From positions 62,001 through 126,000 of the forward strand of contig WELA01009551.1 in assembly GCA_009602735.1 (NCBI GenBank): DNA of 64,000 nucleotides, in the 5' to 3' direction. Position numbers and translations under genes: made by a program. This stretch comes from Mesotaenium endlicherianum (lineage: Eukaryota; Streptophyta; Zygnematophyceae; Zygnematales; Mesotaeniaceae). Shown piece by piece: positions 33,857 through 43,434 of this stretch (positions within the stretch are counted from its first letter, which is position 1; every line of letters starts with the position of its first letter). The notes under the pieces are model-generated. The model did not search any database and was not told the origin of the DNA. It worked only from the letters and a program-made list of their open reading frames with translations.

Positions 33857-36259
33857 TCATTGGTTTTTTTTCGGCATGACCGCTTTGGGATCTTGTCCGG
33901 GTTTATTAGCAGAAGGAGGTGGGTTGATGGGTTTAACAGGCGTTTTGGATTTGTTATTGTTGTCGTCCAGTTTGATCTGTGATTCCGGCGCTATGTCTTC
34001 CGGTTTGATGTTTTTGGGTACTTCATAATCTTTCGATTGACCGGTACCCATGTCTTCTCCTTCTCCACCCAGTACCGGCGTATTGCCATTTATGTAATCG
34101 ATGATGAGATCATTGCTCATTACATCCGGTTTCACAAAGGTCTGTTTTGGATCCAGTCCGCAATTAGGGTCTTTGACAGCTTTGCTGTAGAAATAGGCCC
34201 AGATGGGCATTGCAGCGCGGCTACCTTGTCCGTTCAGGTTGTCTTTATCAAAATGGATGAACCGGTCATCGCAACCCACCCAGGCGCCGGCCATCAGTTG
34301 AGGTGTATAACCCATGAACCAGGCATCGCTGTTTTCATTGGTGGTACCTGTTTTGCCGGCCACTTCCATATTGGGTACATCGTACTGCCAGATACCGCGA
34401 CCGGTACCAATGGTCATTGTTCCTTCCATCATCTTGATAATGGAATAAGCTGTTACATCGCTGATCACTTCTTTTCGCTGGGGAATAAAAGTGGCCAGCA
34501 CATTCCCGTTCCGGTCTTCGATGCGGGTAATATACATGGGCTTTACGTTGAAACCCCTGCCGGGGAACATGCTGTAAGCCTGCATCATTTCATACAAAGA
34601 GATTTCACAAGCGCCCAGGGCAATAGAAGGGTAGGGTTCTATCTTGGTTTTGAGATCGCATTTTTTCAGGAAATCAACAAAACGTCTTGCGCCATTATTG
34701 CCTTCATTGTCGAGCTGCTTCATGATATAAGCCGAAGCGCAGTTTCGCGAGAAGGCCAGTGCATTGGCCATAGGTATGGCTCCTCCTTTACAGGATTTGC
34801 TGGTGGCAGGCACCAATCCGTATTGACCAAAACTCTGCTGTTCATCGTATACGGTTGTATTCGGTGTGAATCCCGCTTCTTCAATGGCAAGGCTATACAA
34901 CAATGGTTTCATGGTAGAACCAACCTGACGCCTGGTGTTGGGGTTCGCATGATCGAATTTAAAAGTTTTGAAATCGATGCCACCCACCCAGGCCCTGACT
35001 TCTCCGCTAACGGGTTCCATTACCATGAATCCCGCCTGTAACATCTGACGATTGTATTTGAGTGAATCATAAGGTGTCATCACCGTGTCTTTTCCACGTG
35101 AATTATTCCAGGCAAAAATGTGCATGGGGGTTTTGACAAAAAAAGTTTTGCGTATCTCATCATCACCCATACCATCTTTCTTGAAGTTGCGCCAGCGGTC
35201 GCTTTGCTTCATGGCAGATTCCAGCACATTCTCATAACCTTTCCATACAGAACCCTTTTTGATGTTTTCCTGCGTGTTCAGCAACTTCTGCATATAACTC
35301 ATGTGACGCGCTACTGCTTCTTCTGCATACAACTGCATGCGCGGATTGATGGTGGTATAAATCTTCAATCCATCACGGTAAAGATTGTAGTTATCGCCAT
35401 TGTTTTTCTTGTGTTCTTTACACCAGGTCTTCATGTATTCACCCAATACCATCCTGAAATAAGGGCCCAACCCGTTGTTCTCATCCAGTTTTTTGTAATT
35501 GAGTTCAATGGGTTTTGTCTTCAGTTTGTTTGCTTCTTCGGCGCTCAGGTAATTACTGCTTACCATGCGATTCAATACGAGGTTTCTCCTATCGAGGGCC
35601 TGCTTGGGATTGCGGCGAGGGTTATATAAAGAGGGTGCGTTCAACATGCCTATCAGTACAGCAGCTTCTTCCACACTCAAACGGTCGGGCTCTTTCTGGA
35701 AGAAAGTACGCGAAGCATTGCGGATGCCATACACATTATCGCCATAAGCTACTGTATTGAGATAAAGTGTTGCGATCTCTTCTTTGGTGAAGTTTCTTTC
35801 CAGCTTAACAGCGATGATCGATTCTTTGACTTTTTGGAGGATGCGCAACAGAAAATTCCTGGTATCCCAGTTATCGGTGAAAAGATTTTTAGCTGTTTGC
35901 ATGGTAATGGTGCTGGCGCCACCTTCGCCACCCAGGTGGGCAACAGCGCGGGCTAGCGACCATGGGTCGATACCACTGTGAACATAGAAGCGTTTGTCTT
36001 CGGTGGCTACCAATGCATTGATCACATATTTGCTAATGTCTTTGTAATCCGCATTCACCCGGTCTTCAATATAATATTTACCCATGGGTGTTCCGTCCTG
36101 GGCAAAAACCTGGCTCGCGAGCGACGCTGTTGGGTTTTCGATATCCTCCAGGTCGGGCATGGCCCCCAGCCAACCCCAGTTGATCATGAGCAACAAGAGG
36201 ATGAAGCCTGCAAAGCCCCAGAAAAAAATGCGCCAGAAAATTCTCACCGGTTTAGACAT
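33857..36259 (-). CDS. class A penicillin-binding protein (PBP1A)
   Basis: An 800-residue bifunctional peptidoglycan synthase. A transmembrane anchor spans about residues 8-28. The GT51 glycosyltransferase domain (about 60-240) has EDKRFYVHSGID and GGASTITMQTAKN. The transpeptidase domain has the SxxK motif STMKP, the SxN motif SRN (AFSRNCASAY) and KTGT (VAGKTGTTNENSDAWF). The last 60 residues are a low-complexity Pro/Lys/Asn tail. The SprE/PorW-like gene lies 83 bp upstream on the same strand. Confidence 0.95.
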   Translation of the reverse strand: MSKPVRIFWRIFFWGFAGFILLLLMINWGWLGAMPDLEDIENPTASLASQVFAQDGTPMGKYYIEDRVNADYKDISKYVINALVATEDKRFYVHSGIDPWSLARAVAHLGGEGGASTITMQTAKNLFTDNWDTRNFLLRILQKVKESIIAVKLERNFTKEEIATLYLNTVAYGDNVYGIRNASRTFFQKEPDRLSVEEAAVLIGMLNAPSLYNPRRNPKQALDRRNLVLNRMVSSNYLSAEEANKLKTKPIELNYKKLDENNGLGPYFRMVLGEYMKTWCKEHKKNNGDNYNLYRDGLKIYTTINPRMQLYAEEAVARHMSYMQKLLNTQENIKKGSVWKGYENVLESAMKQSDRWRNFKKDGMGDDEIRKTFFVKTPMHIFAWNNSRGKDTVMTPYDSLKYNRQMLQAGFMVMEPVSGEVRAWVGGIDFKTFKFDHANPNTRRQVGSTMKPLLYSLAIEEAGFTPNTTVYDEQQSFGQYGLVPATSKSCKGGAIPMANALAFSRNCASAYIMKQLDNEGNNGARRFVDFLKKCDLKTKIEPYPSIALGACEISLYEMMQAYSMFPGRGFNVKPMYITRIEDRNGNVLATFIPQRKEVISDVTAYSIIKMMEGTMTIGTGRGIWQYDVPNMEVAGKTGTTNENSDAWFMGYTPQLMAGAWVGCDDRFIHFDKDNLNGQGSRAAMPIWAYFYSKAVKDPNCGLDPKQTFVKPDVMSNDLIIDYINGNTPVLGGEGEDMGTGQSKDYEVPKNIKPEDIAPESQIKLDDNNNKSKTPVKPINPPPSANKPGQDPKAVMPKKNQ

Positions 36260-36342
36260 GGTAAATCTGTTCTATGATTGTTTCGCAATGGTACGTAAAA
36301 CTAAACAACAGTTCGCCAAAGATCCTTATCTCTCCGTTAAAA

Positions 36343-39261
36343 TTACTCGGGAAGCAATTTTTGCATAAAAGCCCTGAACTCATTGATGTCTTTGTTGTTA
36401 AGTAAAATGGCCAGGTTAGCCGGACTGATGATGCTGAAACTGTATTTATCCGCCGGTAGCCAGGGAACGATATTTGTTTTTGAAAGGGGCTTTACCGCAT
36501 CGATATAAGAAGCGGCTGTAGCAGCGTTCATGAATGGCCCGAGTAATAAAAGCTGCACATCGCTTGTGAGCCGCATGCTGCTGCTGACGATCTTCAGCCG
36601 TGCATAACGTTCCCTGTTGAAAATATTGAATGCGTTACGGCTTTCACTTGCATAAACAGGATCCACTTTATTCATGATGATGACTACATACTGCGAGTCT
36701 GTTGGTACGAACCGGTACACATCGTTGCTGATGATCACCGGTTTGTTTTCCTGTTTTAATTCTTTGGAAACGATTGCTGTGGGTGGCGGCGCCAGTTTGC
36801 TGCTGTCTTTTCTCTTTTCGGCCGTAATGGTAGTAAGTGGCGATTGCAGGTCAACCCGGCGCGAAACAGATTCATCTCCTCTTTCGATATTCAGGTTGGT
36901 CAGATGAGCTTCTATTTCATTCCTTCTTTTCAATACATCGATCATGGTGGCAGCTTTCGCGGCCATGGGAGATTGTCCGAATTGTTGGATGATCTCTTGC
37001 AAGCGATTAATGGCAATACTGTCCTGCCGCTCCCGCACATAGCTGATGGACTCAATGAACAACAACTGGGGCGTCCAATGCGAATGACCGAACTGTTGAT
37101 CGGCTTTCAACTTGGCAAGGCGTGCTTCGTTGAAACGTCCTTCAATAAAGAGGCGGTAAACCGATTCGTATGTTTGCGTTGGTGCATCGGGTTGGTTGGC
37201 CGATTGTGCCTTACGTAATAAAGCGGTATAGGAGCCGGCCGGATAAGATTTGTTCAAAACGGTCCGCATCGAATCGGCTTTGGCAACGGCATCGCTCTCC
37301 TGGTAGCAAAGCGATAAGTTGAACAGCACCTGCTCTGCGGAAGCGCTTTCAGGGAAACGTTTCAGAAAAGCTTCATAAGTGGCGATGGCCGAAGGGTAGT
37401 CACGCAATTGATTTTGGAAGGTAAGTGCACTCGAAAGCAATGATTGACTGATCAATTTATTGGATACATCCAGCTGTGCTTCGGTAAGCGGTATCTCTGC
37501 GAGCAAAGTTTCGAGACTGAGTTCTTTTTCTTTTGGTGCCGTGCTCTCTTCGGATTGTGTTTTCTGTGTGTTGACTGCCTGGGAATTGGCGGTACTGAAA
37601 GATTTGTCTACCGCAGCCTGCCTGCGCCAGTTATCAACGTTGGGCCTGTTACCCCAGCGGGTTTTGAATTCAGCCGCGCCTCTTGTTTTCAACGATGCAT
37701 TCTGAAAATAGAAACCGGCGGTATTGCTATTGAATAAATCTATGGTAGCTGTGTTACCGGAAGCTCCGCCTGTTTCTGTTGTTTCAGTTTCTTTCAATCC
37801 TTTTTCTTTTCGCAACCGGCGGATCATTTTTTTTGCGGCAGTGAGCCTTTCACCGGCCGGCAACGTTGCCAGGCTTTGCAGGCTATCCTGGTGACGGACA
37901 ACAGACTCATTTGCTGCAATGAGTTGCAGGGCAGGTTTGAGATTGGCGATCTTTTGCTTTGCCGCTTCGTCTACTAATGAAGTCTCCACACTATCGTAAA
38001 ACCTGTATGCATTGGCATAGGCTTTACGGTTATAGTTGAGGTCTCCGAGCAGCAGAAAGCTTTGTTGTTTTAGTGCGGCATTGCCGGTATTGTATTGAAT
38101 GCTTTTCAGCAGCAGTTGTTGTGCGGCCGAATCGCGATGGCGTTGCAGTTCCAGTTGAGCGGCTGTGTGATAAATAATGTCACGATAGATGATGTACTTG
38201 TCGCGACGCGCCATTTTCAACAGTTCATTCAGGTTCTCCTGCAAGGCATTGTCTTTTTTCCCGCTCGCCAGGGAGGCAATATTCAAACGGGCATATACTT
38301 CCATAACAGGATCGATTGCGTGGCGGATGGCGCGCTGGAACATTTCCATTGCCTGATTATCTTTTTTGGCCAATTGATAAAGTTGGCCGGCGAGGTATTC
38401 TCCTCTTGCCCGCACAGCGCCTGAAGCAGGCAGGGATTTGGAAAGCTGGGATGCAGCGCTGTCGTACATTTCCTGCTTGTAAAACCAATAAGCGCTGAGT
38501 TCATGCAAGGATGGTTGAAGCCTCGAAGGAAAATGCGGGTCCTGCCGCAGAATCTCGAGTAAACCTGCTGCGTCGCCCATTTTCTGTTGCTCGAGATAAG
38601 TGCGTACCTGCCATGTCAATGCCTCATTCCTGCTGGGCAGTGTGGTGAAGATTTTTTTCAGCAGGGTTCTTTTTTCGTCGGTGGCAACGGTGAATACGCC
38701 CCCGGTATTGCTGGCATTGCTTCCCAGGGGAATGTCATAACCGTCATCTTTGGGAGCGTACACATAATTGATGTATTGGAAGACGGCAGTGGCTGAATCG
38801 AAATTTTTGCGGAGCAGGTAAGCTTTTCCCATCAGCACATACAAGTTATCTACCCAGTCGCTCCGCAGGTCATGCAACAGTATCCCGGCATTGCATTTAT
38901 AGATAACGGTATCGATCAGGTCTTTGGCTGTTACATCCAGGCTGTAATCATAGAATGACAGCAGTTGCCCGTAATCGTCTTTGTGCTGTTGCCTGGCCCT
39001 GTTGATGATATCATTGACCAGGTTGTTGGCATTGAAATAATAATTGAACCGGCTGGTGGCATTGGTAAAGATGCGCCGGGGAATGGTGAATTTCCTGTTG
39101 CCCGTTTTTTCGGCGGGCAGGCTTCTTTCGGTGTACGGCTTTGGTTTTGTGAGTTCAATAGTGGTATTGGGTTGTGCATGCACTACCTGGGCTGAATGGA
39201 ATATCGCCAATACAAAACCAACAAATGTGACCCACTTTGGGAATTTCGACATCGGATACAT
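36343..39261 (-). CDS. large TPR protein, SprE/PorW-like type IX secretion component
   Basis: A 972-residue exported protein rich in TPR helices. The N-terminus has a signal peptide (FVGFVLAIFHSAQVVHAQ) with no lipobox Cys, unlike the lipoprotein PorW. Repeats cover about residues 100-450 and 600-770. The segment FYFQNASLKTRGAAEFKTRW then GNRPNVDNWRR near 520-550 is what I associate with SprE/PorW proteins, which link the type IX motor to the outer-membrane translocon. The C-terminal 130 residues (about 845-970) have alpha/beta composition. A porQ gene stands on the other side of PBP1A. The name is a recognition from memory, not a search. Confidence 0.65.
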   Translation of the reverse strand: MYPMSKFPKWVTFVGFVLAIFHSAQVVHAQPNTTIELTKPKPYTERSLPAEKTGNRKFTIPRRIFTNATSRFNYYFNANNLVNDIINRARQQHKDDYGQLLSFYDYSLDVTAKDLIDTVIYKCNAGILLHDLRSDWVDNLYVLMGKAYLLRKNFDSATAVFQYINYVYAPKDDGYDIPLGSNASNTGGVFTVATDEKRTLLKKIFTTLPSRNEALTWQVRTYLEQQKMGDAAGLLEILRQDPHFPSRLQPSLHELSAYWFYKQEMYDSAASQLSKSLPASGAVRARGEYLAGQLYQLAKKDNQAMEMFQRAIRHAIDPVMEVYARLNIASLASGKKDNALQENLNELLKMARRDKYIIYRDIIYHTAAQLELQRHRDSAAQQLLLKSIQYNTGNAALKQQSFLLLGDLNYNRKAYANAYRFYDSVETSLVDEAAKQKIANLKPALQLIAANESVVRHQDSLQSLATLPAGERLTAAKKMIRRLRKEKGLKETETTETGGASGNTATIDLFNSNTAGFYFQNASLKTRGAAEFKTRWGNRPNVDNWRRQAAVDKSFSTANSQAVNTQKTQSEESTAPKEKELSLETLLAEIPLTEAQLDVSNKLISQSLLSSALTFQNQLRDYPSAIATYEAFLKRFPESASAEQVLFNLSLCYQESDAVAKADSMRTVLNKSYPAGSYTALLRKAQSANQPDAPTQTYESVYRLFIEGRFNEARLAKLKADQQFGHSHWTPQLLFIESISYVRERQDSIAINRLQEIIQQFGQSPMAAKAATMIDVLKRRNEIEAHLTNLNIERGDESVSRRVDLQSPLTTITAEKRKDSSKLAPPPTAIVSKELKQENKPVIISNDVYRFVPTDSQYVVIIMNKVDPVYASESRNAFNIFNRERYARLKIVSSSMRLTSDVQLLLLGPFMNAATAASYIDAVKPLSKTNIVPWLPADKYSFSIISPANLAILLNNKDINEFRAFMQKLLPE

Positions 39262-39318
39262 AAAACTGTCTAAAAGTACAGCTATTTATGAATACCTTTA
39301 TCCTGATTTAACAGCATC

Positions 39319-39711
39319 GTGAAACCGGAAAATAACAATAGTCTCAAGCGCCTGCGCAACAGTTACCGCCTGGTAGTGATGAACGACGATACCTATGAAG
39401 AAGTGGTAACGTTCAGGCTGTCGCGCCTGAGCGTGTATGTAGGGTTGAGTACCGCTTTTGTTTTGCTGGTGGGGCTAACCATTGCCCTGATCTCATTTTC
39501 CCCGCTCAAATATTATATACCCGGTTACGGCACCCGTGAAAGCCGGAGTGCGTTGCAGGCTTTGAAGATACGCACCGATTCGCTGGAACAGGCGCTTCAA
39601 TACAAAGAGCAGTACATCGATGGGGTAAAGAAAGTGCTCACAGGTAATACACCTTCCCAACTCGATACCATACCGGCTGTGATTCCCAGGACCGAGACCA
39701 CCAACGAATAA
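39319..39711 (+). CDS. short membrane protein resembling the N-terminus of M23 peptidases
   Basis: A 130-residue protein starting with GTG at 39319. It has a cytoplasmic start (LRNSYRLVVMNDDTYEEVVT), a transmembrane helix (YVGLSTAFVLLVGLTIALI, about 40-58) and a periplasmic SPLKYYIPGYGTRESR, then a coiled-coil-like stretch. In Bacteroidota this N-terminus normally precedes an M23 endopeptidase domain; here the protein stops after about 70 periplasmic residues. No degenerate peptidase sequence follows, because the AtpI gene begins 7 bp later. It may be a shortened paralogue with a scaffold role. Confidence 0.65.
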   Translation: MKPENNNSLKRLRNSYRLVVMNDDTYEEVVTFRLSRLSVYVGLSTAFVLLVGLTIALISFSPLKYYIPGYGTRESRSALQALKIRTDSLEQALQYKEQYIDGVKKVLTGNTPSQLDTIPAVIPRTETTNE

Positions 39712-39718
39712 ATTAAAT

Positions 39719-39940
39719 ATGGGGCAAAAAAAAGCTGACATCCTGGTGCGTTATGCAGGATTGGCAACTGAATTGATAGCCGGACTGGTCATTGGCGTAT
39801 ACCTGGGCGGATGGCTGGATAAAAAAATGGGTCTTGTAAAACCCGTTTGGCTTTGGCTGTTACCTTTGTTGGTATTGATGGTGTTGTTGATAAAATTGAT
39901 TCGGGATACTTCAACAGATAAGAATGGAAAAAGAAAATAA
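39719..39940 (+). CDS. AtpI-like F0F1-ATPase assembly subunit
   Basis: A 73-residue protein with two hydrophobic helices (LATELIAGLVIGVYLGGWLD and WLWLLPLLVLMVLLIKLI). The GGWLDKKMGL segment between them is typical of the AtpI/AtpQ family, which normally lies at the head of ATP synthase operons and helps assemble the c-ring. No other ATP synthase gene follows here apart from the small membrane protein at 39924. Confidence 0.82.
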   Translation: MGQKKADILVRYAGLATELIAGLVIGVYLGGWLDKKMGLVKPVWLWLLPLLVLMVLLIKLIRDTSTDKNGKRK

Positions 39941-40328
39941 AATGAGATTTTGGCCCCTGCTGGCAACATTTTTCTTCGTTAGTGGGGTTGCAGTGTTTTT
40001 AAGATCAAATATGGATGATTGGGGAATTGATAGTAAGGTGGTTATAGTTTCTAACCTTTTATTGTTTGTGATAGGGTTGTTCAGTATTATCCTGCAGGAA
40101 CGTTCTTTGCGCAGTAATAACCCCAATGCATGGATACGGATGGTGATGGTATCTACTTTCATCAAATTGATCGTATTAGGAATTGCTGTGGTTGTCTATA
40201 TAACAAAAGCAGGCGTTCACAAGAATAAATACGCCATTTTCATATCTATGGGGTTATATGTTTTGTATACCTGGATAGAAGTCCGCACCAGTCTGAAATT
40301 GAATAAAAAATCCAATGCCGGTAACTGA
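39924..40328 (+). CDS. four-helix membrane protein next to atpI
   Basis: A 134-residue protein with four hydrophobic segments (near residues 8-25, 40-60, 75-95 and 105-120). It overlaps the AtpI gene by 17 bp; an ATG at 39942 would remove the overlap and six residues. Its size and position match the small membrane protein that stands between atpI and atpB in many Bacteroidota ATP synthase operons, but here an SprT-like gene follows instead of atpB. Function unknown. Confidence 0.7.
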   Translation: MEKENKMRFWPLLATFFFVSGVAVFLRSNMDDWGIDSKVVIVSNLLLFVIGLFSIILQERSLRSNNPNAWIRMVMVSTFIKLIVLGIAVVVYITKAGVHKNKYAIFISMGLYVLYTWIEVRTSLKLNKKSNAGN

Positions 40329-40944
40329 GCATCCCATGCAGGCGCTGGCAGCCTATTTGCCGGAGGGTAGTTTTGAACAAGTGGTGGAATACCTGCATCA
40401 TTACAAAGTACACCTCACCGTTACCAAACAACGGAAATCAGTGCTGGGCGATTATCGTCACGCGGGAATGGGGCGCAACCACCGCATCAGTATCAACGGC
40501 AACCTCAACAAATTCGAATTCCTCATTACTTTATTGCACGAACTGGCACACCTGCTTACATTTGAGCAGTATGGCAACAAGGTAGAGTCGCACGGGAGGG
40601 AATGGAAGCATTTGTACAGCCACCTGCTTGTGACCTTCATACAACATAAAATATTTCCTGCCGATATAGAAAAAGCCTTGCAGGCTTCTGTGCTCAATCC
40701 CGCTGCTACTGCCAATGGGGAAACGGCGTTGTTGCTGGTGCTCAGGAAATACAACCCTGTACAAAAAGAAGATCATGTGCACCTGGCATATCTGCCGGAA
40801 GGAGCATTGTTTATGATGGATAACGGTAAAATATTCCGGAAGGGACTCATCCGTCGCAAAAGATTTGATTGCGAAGAAATAAAAACCGGACTGCACTATT
40901 CTGTGAGTCCGGTTATAGAAGTTAAAATGATGAAAAAAGGGTAA
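40315..40944 (+). CDS. SprT-like zinc metalloprotease domain protein
   Basis: A 209-residue protein with the zinc motif HELAH near residues 80-84 and the conserved downstream His in SHGREW near 95, the core of the SprT-like fold. The C-terminal half keeps the beta-rich shape but shows only one Cys, so it lacks a zinc ribbon. A cytoplasmic DNA- or stress-related protease is the family expectation; the substrate is unknown. The start overlaps the previous gene by 14 bp; ATG at 40336 is an alternative without overlap. Confidence 0.82.
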   Translation: MPVTEHPMQALAAYLPEGSFEQVVEYLHHYKVHLTVTKQRKSVLGDYRHAGMGRNHRISINGNLNKFEFLITLLHELAHLLTFEQYGNKVESHGREWKHLYSHLLVTFIQHKIFPADIEKALQASVLNPAATANGETALLLVLRKYNPVQKEDHVHLAYLPEGALFMMDNGKIFRKGLIRRKRFDCEEIKTGLHYSVSPVIEVKMMKKG

Positions 40945-42156
40945 TTAAGCCACTGCCTTTTTCACGAGCGATGCAGCTTCACTGAGTTCGATGGCTGACT
41001 GCACTTTGAGTCCGCTTTCATCGATCAGTTTTTTCGCTTCCACTGCATTGGTTCCCTGCAAGCGCACAATGATGGGGATTGTAATATTACCCAACTTATT
41101 GTATGCTTCGATTACGCCGGCAGCTACGCGGTCGCAACGCACGATACCTCCGAATATATTGATGAGAATGGCTTTTACATTGGGGTCTTTCATGATGATG
41201 CGGAAGCCGGCTTCAACGGTTTGTGCGTTAGCGGTACCGCCTACATCGAGGAAGTTGGCTGGCTCACCGCCGCTGAGCTTGATCATATCCATGGTAGCCA
41301 TGGCCAGACCGGCGCCGTTTACCATACAACCCACGTTTCCGTCGAGCTTTACAAAGTTGAGGTTGTACTGACCTGCTTCCACCTCGGTAGGATCTTCCTC
41401 TGTAATGTCTCTCAGTGCAGCCGTATCGGGATGACGCATCAGGGCATTATCATCGATGTTCATTTTACAATCCACTGCAATAATCTTGTCGTCGCTGGTT
41501 TTGAAGAGCGGGTTGATCTCGAGCATGCCGCAGTCGAGTCCCACATAAGCATTGTATAAATTGGTAACGAACTTCACGCAGCTCTTGAAAGCTTCGCCGC
41601 TCAGACCCAGGTTGAACGCAATTTTACGTGCCTGGAATCCCTGCAGTCCGCCGCCGGGATATACCCATTCTTTGAAAATTTTGTCTGGCGTATTGTGCGC
41701 TACTTCTTCAATGTCCATACCACCTTCGGTGCTGTACATGATCACGTTCATGCCTTTGGCACGATCGAGCAGGATAGACAGGTAGAATTCTTTAACAGGC
41801 TGGGGACCGGGATAATATACATCCTGGGCTACCAGTATTTTACTTACTTTTTTACCGGCGGGACCAGTCTGGATGGTTACGAGGGTACCCCCTAAAATAT
41901 TTTTGGCAATAGTAGCTACGTCTTCCACGGTTTTGGCAACAGCTACTCCACGTTGCTCGGTACCGGCAACCTTACCCTTACCACGGCCTCCGGCATGTAT
42001 CTGCGCTTTGATAACGGCAAAGTTGTTGCCTGTTTGGGTTTTGATCTGACGGTAAGCTTCTTCTGCAGCCATTACTGTATCAACCGCAATGCCTTCCTGC
42101 ACAGGTACATTGTACTTTTTCAGTAATTCCTTGGCCTGATATTCGTGGAGGTTCAT
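40945..42156 (-). CDS. sucC: succinyl-CoA synthetase (ADP-forming) subunit beta
   Basis: A 403-residue ATP-grasp subunit of the TCA-cycle enzyme. The N-terminus MNLHEYQAKELLKKYNVPV, the ATP site GGRGKGKVAG near 47, the GLDCGMLEINPLF segment near 210, and GGIVRCDRVA near 335 are all present. ATG at 42156 gives the standard start; the frame is open 39 bp further but without support. The alpha subunit gene (sucD) is not adjacent, a separation common in Bacteroidota. Confidence 0.96.
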   Translation of the reverse strand: MNLHEYQAKELLKKYNVPVQEGIAVDTVMAAEEAYRQIKTQTGNNFAVIKAQIHAGGRGKGKVAGTEQRGVAVAKTVEDVATIAKNILGGTLVTIQTGPAGKKVSKILVAQDVYYPGPQPVKEFYLSILLDRAKGMNVIMYSTEGGMDIEEVAHNTPDKIFKEWVYPGGGLQGFQARKIAFNLGLSGEAFKSCVKFVTNLYNAYVGLDCGMLEINPLFKTSDDKIIAVDCKMNIDDNALMRHPDTAALRDITEEDPTEVEAGQYNLNFVKLDGNVGCMVNGAGLAMATMDMIKLSGGEPANFLDVGGTANAQTVEAGFRIIMKDPNVKAILINIFGGIVRCDRVAAGVIEAYNKLGNITIPIIVRLQGTNAVEAKKLIDESGLKVQSAIELSEAASLVKKAVA

Positions 42157-42287
42157 GTGTGGAAAAATTTTCGCGAAGATAAGCGAATCGGGCATTCATA
42201 CCATTCGTATTAATTATTTATTGTTCTAACTTTAATTGCCTTACTTTTAGGAGTAACGCTTTTATAAACCAAACCGTGAGAACGTAT

Positions 42288-42857
42288 ATGAAAAAAACAA
42301 TTTTTGCATTGCTGGGTACTGCATTGTTAGCAGGTATCTATTCGTTCATCCCCCATACCGCTAAAAAAGAAGTGGCTACTTACAGCGTAAGCGCTGAGAA
42401 AAGCCGTATCGACTGGGTGGCGGCTAAAAAAACCGCTTATCATACTGGTTTTTTCCCTTTGAAAAGCGGGGAAGTACAGCTCGATGGCAATAAGCTGAAG
42501 GGCGGCAAATTCGTGATCGATCTGGCCAATCTGAAAGTGACCGATGCCGGTGGTGGTGACAGGCTCACAGGGCATTTGAAAACCCCTGACTTCTTTGATG
42601 TGGCCAAATTTGGAGAAGCCACTTACGAGATCACAGGAGTAAATTATACATCGGATAATACGGCAGATATCAATGGCACACTTACTTTGAAAGGAGCCAG
42701 CTTCCCTATTAAACTAACGGCTAATATCCGCGGTGTAGATGAGAAGAATTTCTTTGCACAGGCTTTCTTCAGTCTGGACAGGACCACTATAGGTATCAAT
42801 TTCAACGGACCTGCCAAAGATGTGCAGTTAGCTGTTCACCTTTTTGCCAGCAAATAA
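42288..42857 (+). CDS. YceI family exported protein
   Basis: A 189-residue protein with a signal peptide (KKTIFALLGTALLAGIYSF) and a YceI lipocalin-like barrel: YSVSAEKSRIDWVAAKK, DGNKLKGGKFVIDLANL, DFFDVAKFGEATYEIT, GTLTLKGASFPIKL. The family binds isoprenoid-like lipids in a barrel; its role in this organism is open. ATG at 42288 is preferred over GTG at 42276. It ends at a strong bidirectional terminator. Confidence 0.9.
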   Translation: MKKTIFALLGTALLAGIYSFIPHTAKKEVATYSVSAEKSRIDWVAAKKTAYHTGFFPLKSGEVQLDGNKLKGGKFVIDLANLKVTDAGGGDRLTGHLKTPDFFDVAKFGEATYEITGVNYTSDNTADINGTLTLKGASFPIKLTANIRGVDEKNFFAQAFFSLDRTTIGINFNGPAKDVQLAVHLFASK

Positions 42858-42889
42858 GTTTTACTGCCGGCTATTGATACAACATGAGA

Positions 42890-42919
42890 AAAACCCCATG
42901 CATTGCGTGGGGCTTTTTT
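42890..42919. terminator. bidirectional terminator between YceI and DinB genes
   Basis: CCCCATGC and GCGTGGGG (one G-T pair) with a 3-nt loop, flanked by AAAAA and TTTTTT. Confidence 0.85.
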
Positions 42920-42924
42920 ATGGA

Positions 42925-43434
42925 TCAGAGATACCGTTCTTCAACAATATTTTGATGGTGCTTCAGGTGGCCGAAGATAATGAAGGCAAGTGCGTTGGCT
43001 GTTGTGCGGTGATTGCTGGAGATGCCGGCAGAAGAGAGTTGCTCTTCCGTTAAAGATTGCAGAAGCAGGTTGGTGGACTTCCGCAGGGCCAGAAATTCTT
43101 CTTTCAGTGAATGGAAACTTCTTTTGTCGGCCATAGCATTGGCGGCAAAACTGTTTTCATCAAAGGAAGCGTTGGGTGTAGCATCTTTACGGGCAGCACG
43201 CAGCAAGCGATAGACCATGACTCTTTCTGTATCTATCAGGTGCTGCAGGAGATCCTTCAGCGTCCATTTGCCTTCTGCATACCGGTAATCGGCTTTTGCT
43301 TCGGGAAGGTTCAGGTAAAAAGTTTCGATGGGAGCAGCTTCCTGTTCAAGGATGGTCTTTACATCGTTGCTCTTTACTTTACTGATATAGGTTTCAAAAT
43401 AAGGGCCATAATCATTTGCAAGTGGACGTGGCAT
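42925..43434 (-). CDS. DinB family protein
   Basis: A 169-residue four-helix DinB/YfiT fold protein. The metal-binding His residues appear as LKDLLQHLIDTERV (about residue 66) and FGHLKHHQNIVEERYL (about residues 153-168). The family includes thiol-dependent metal hydrolases and transferases; the substrate here is unknown. Its start overlaps the stop of the subtilase gene by one base, so the two share a transcript. Confidence 0.88.
   Translation of the reverse strand: MPRPLANDYGPYFETYISKVKSNDVKTILEQEAAPIETFYLNLPEAKADYRYAEGKWTLKDLLQHLIDTERVMVYRLLRAARKDATPNASFDENSFAANAMADKRSFHSLKEEFLALRKSTNLLLQSLTEEQLSSAGISSNHRTTANALAFIIFGHLKHHQNIVEERYL

Noticed and set aside
34037-35041. 334-codon open frame antisense to the PBP1A gene
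   Set aside because: It lies wholly opposite a well-supported penicillin-binding protein, has no recognisable domains and shows the composition expected of a reversed coding strand.
41421-41440. CGGGATGACG match to the dispersed repeat ends inside sucC
   Set aside because: It is a chance 10-bp match within a conserved coding region, without the repeat core.
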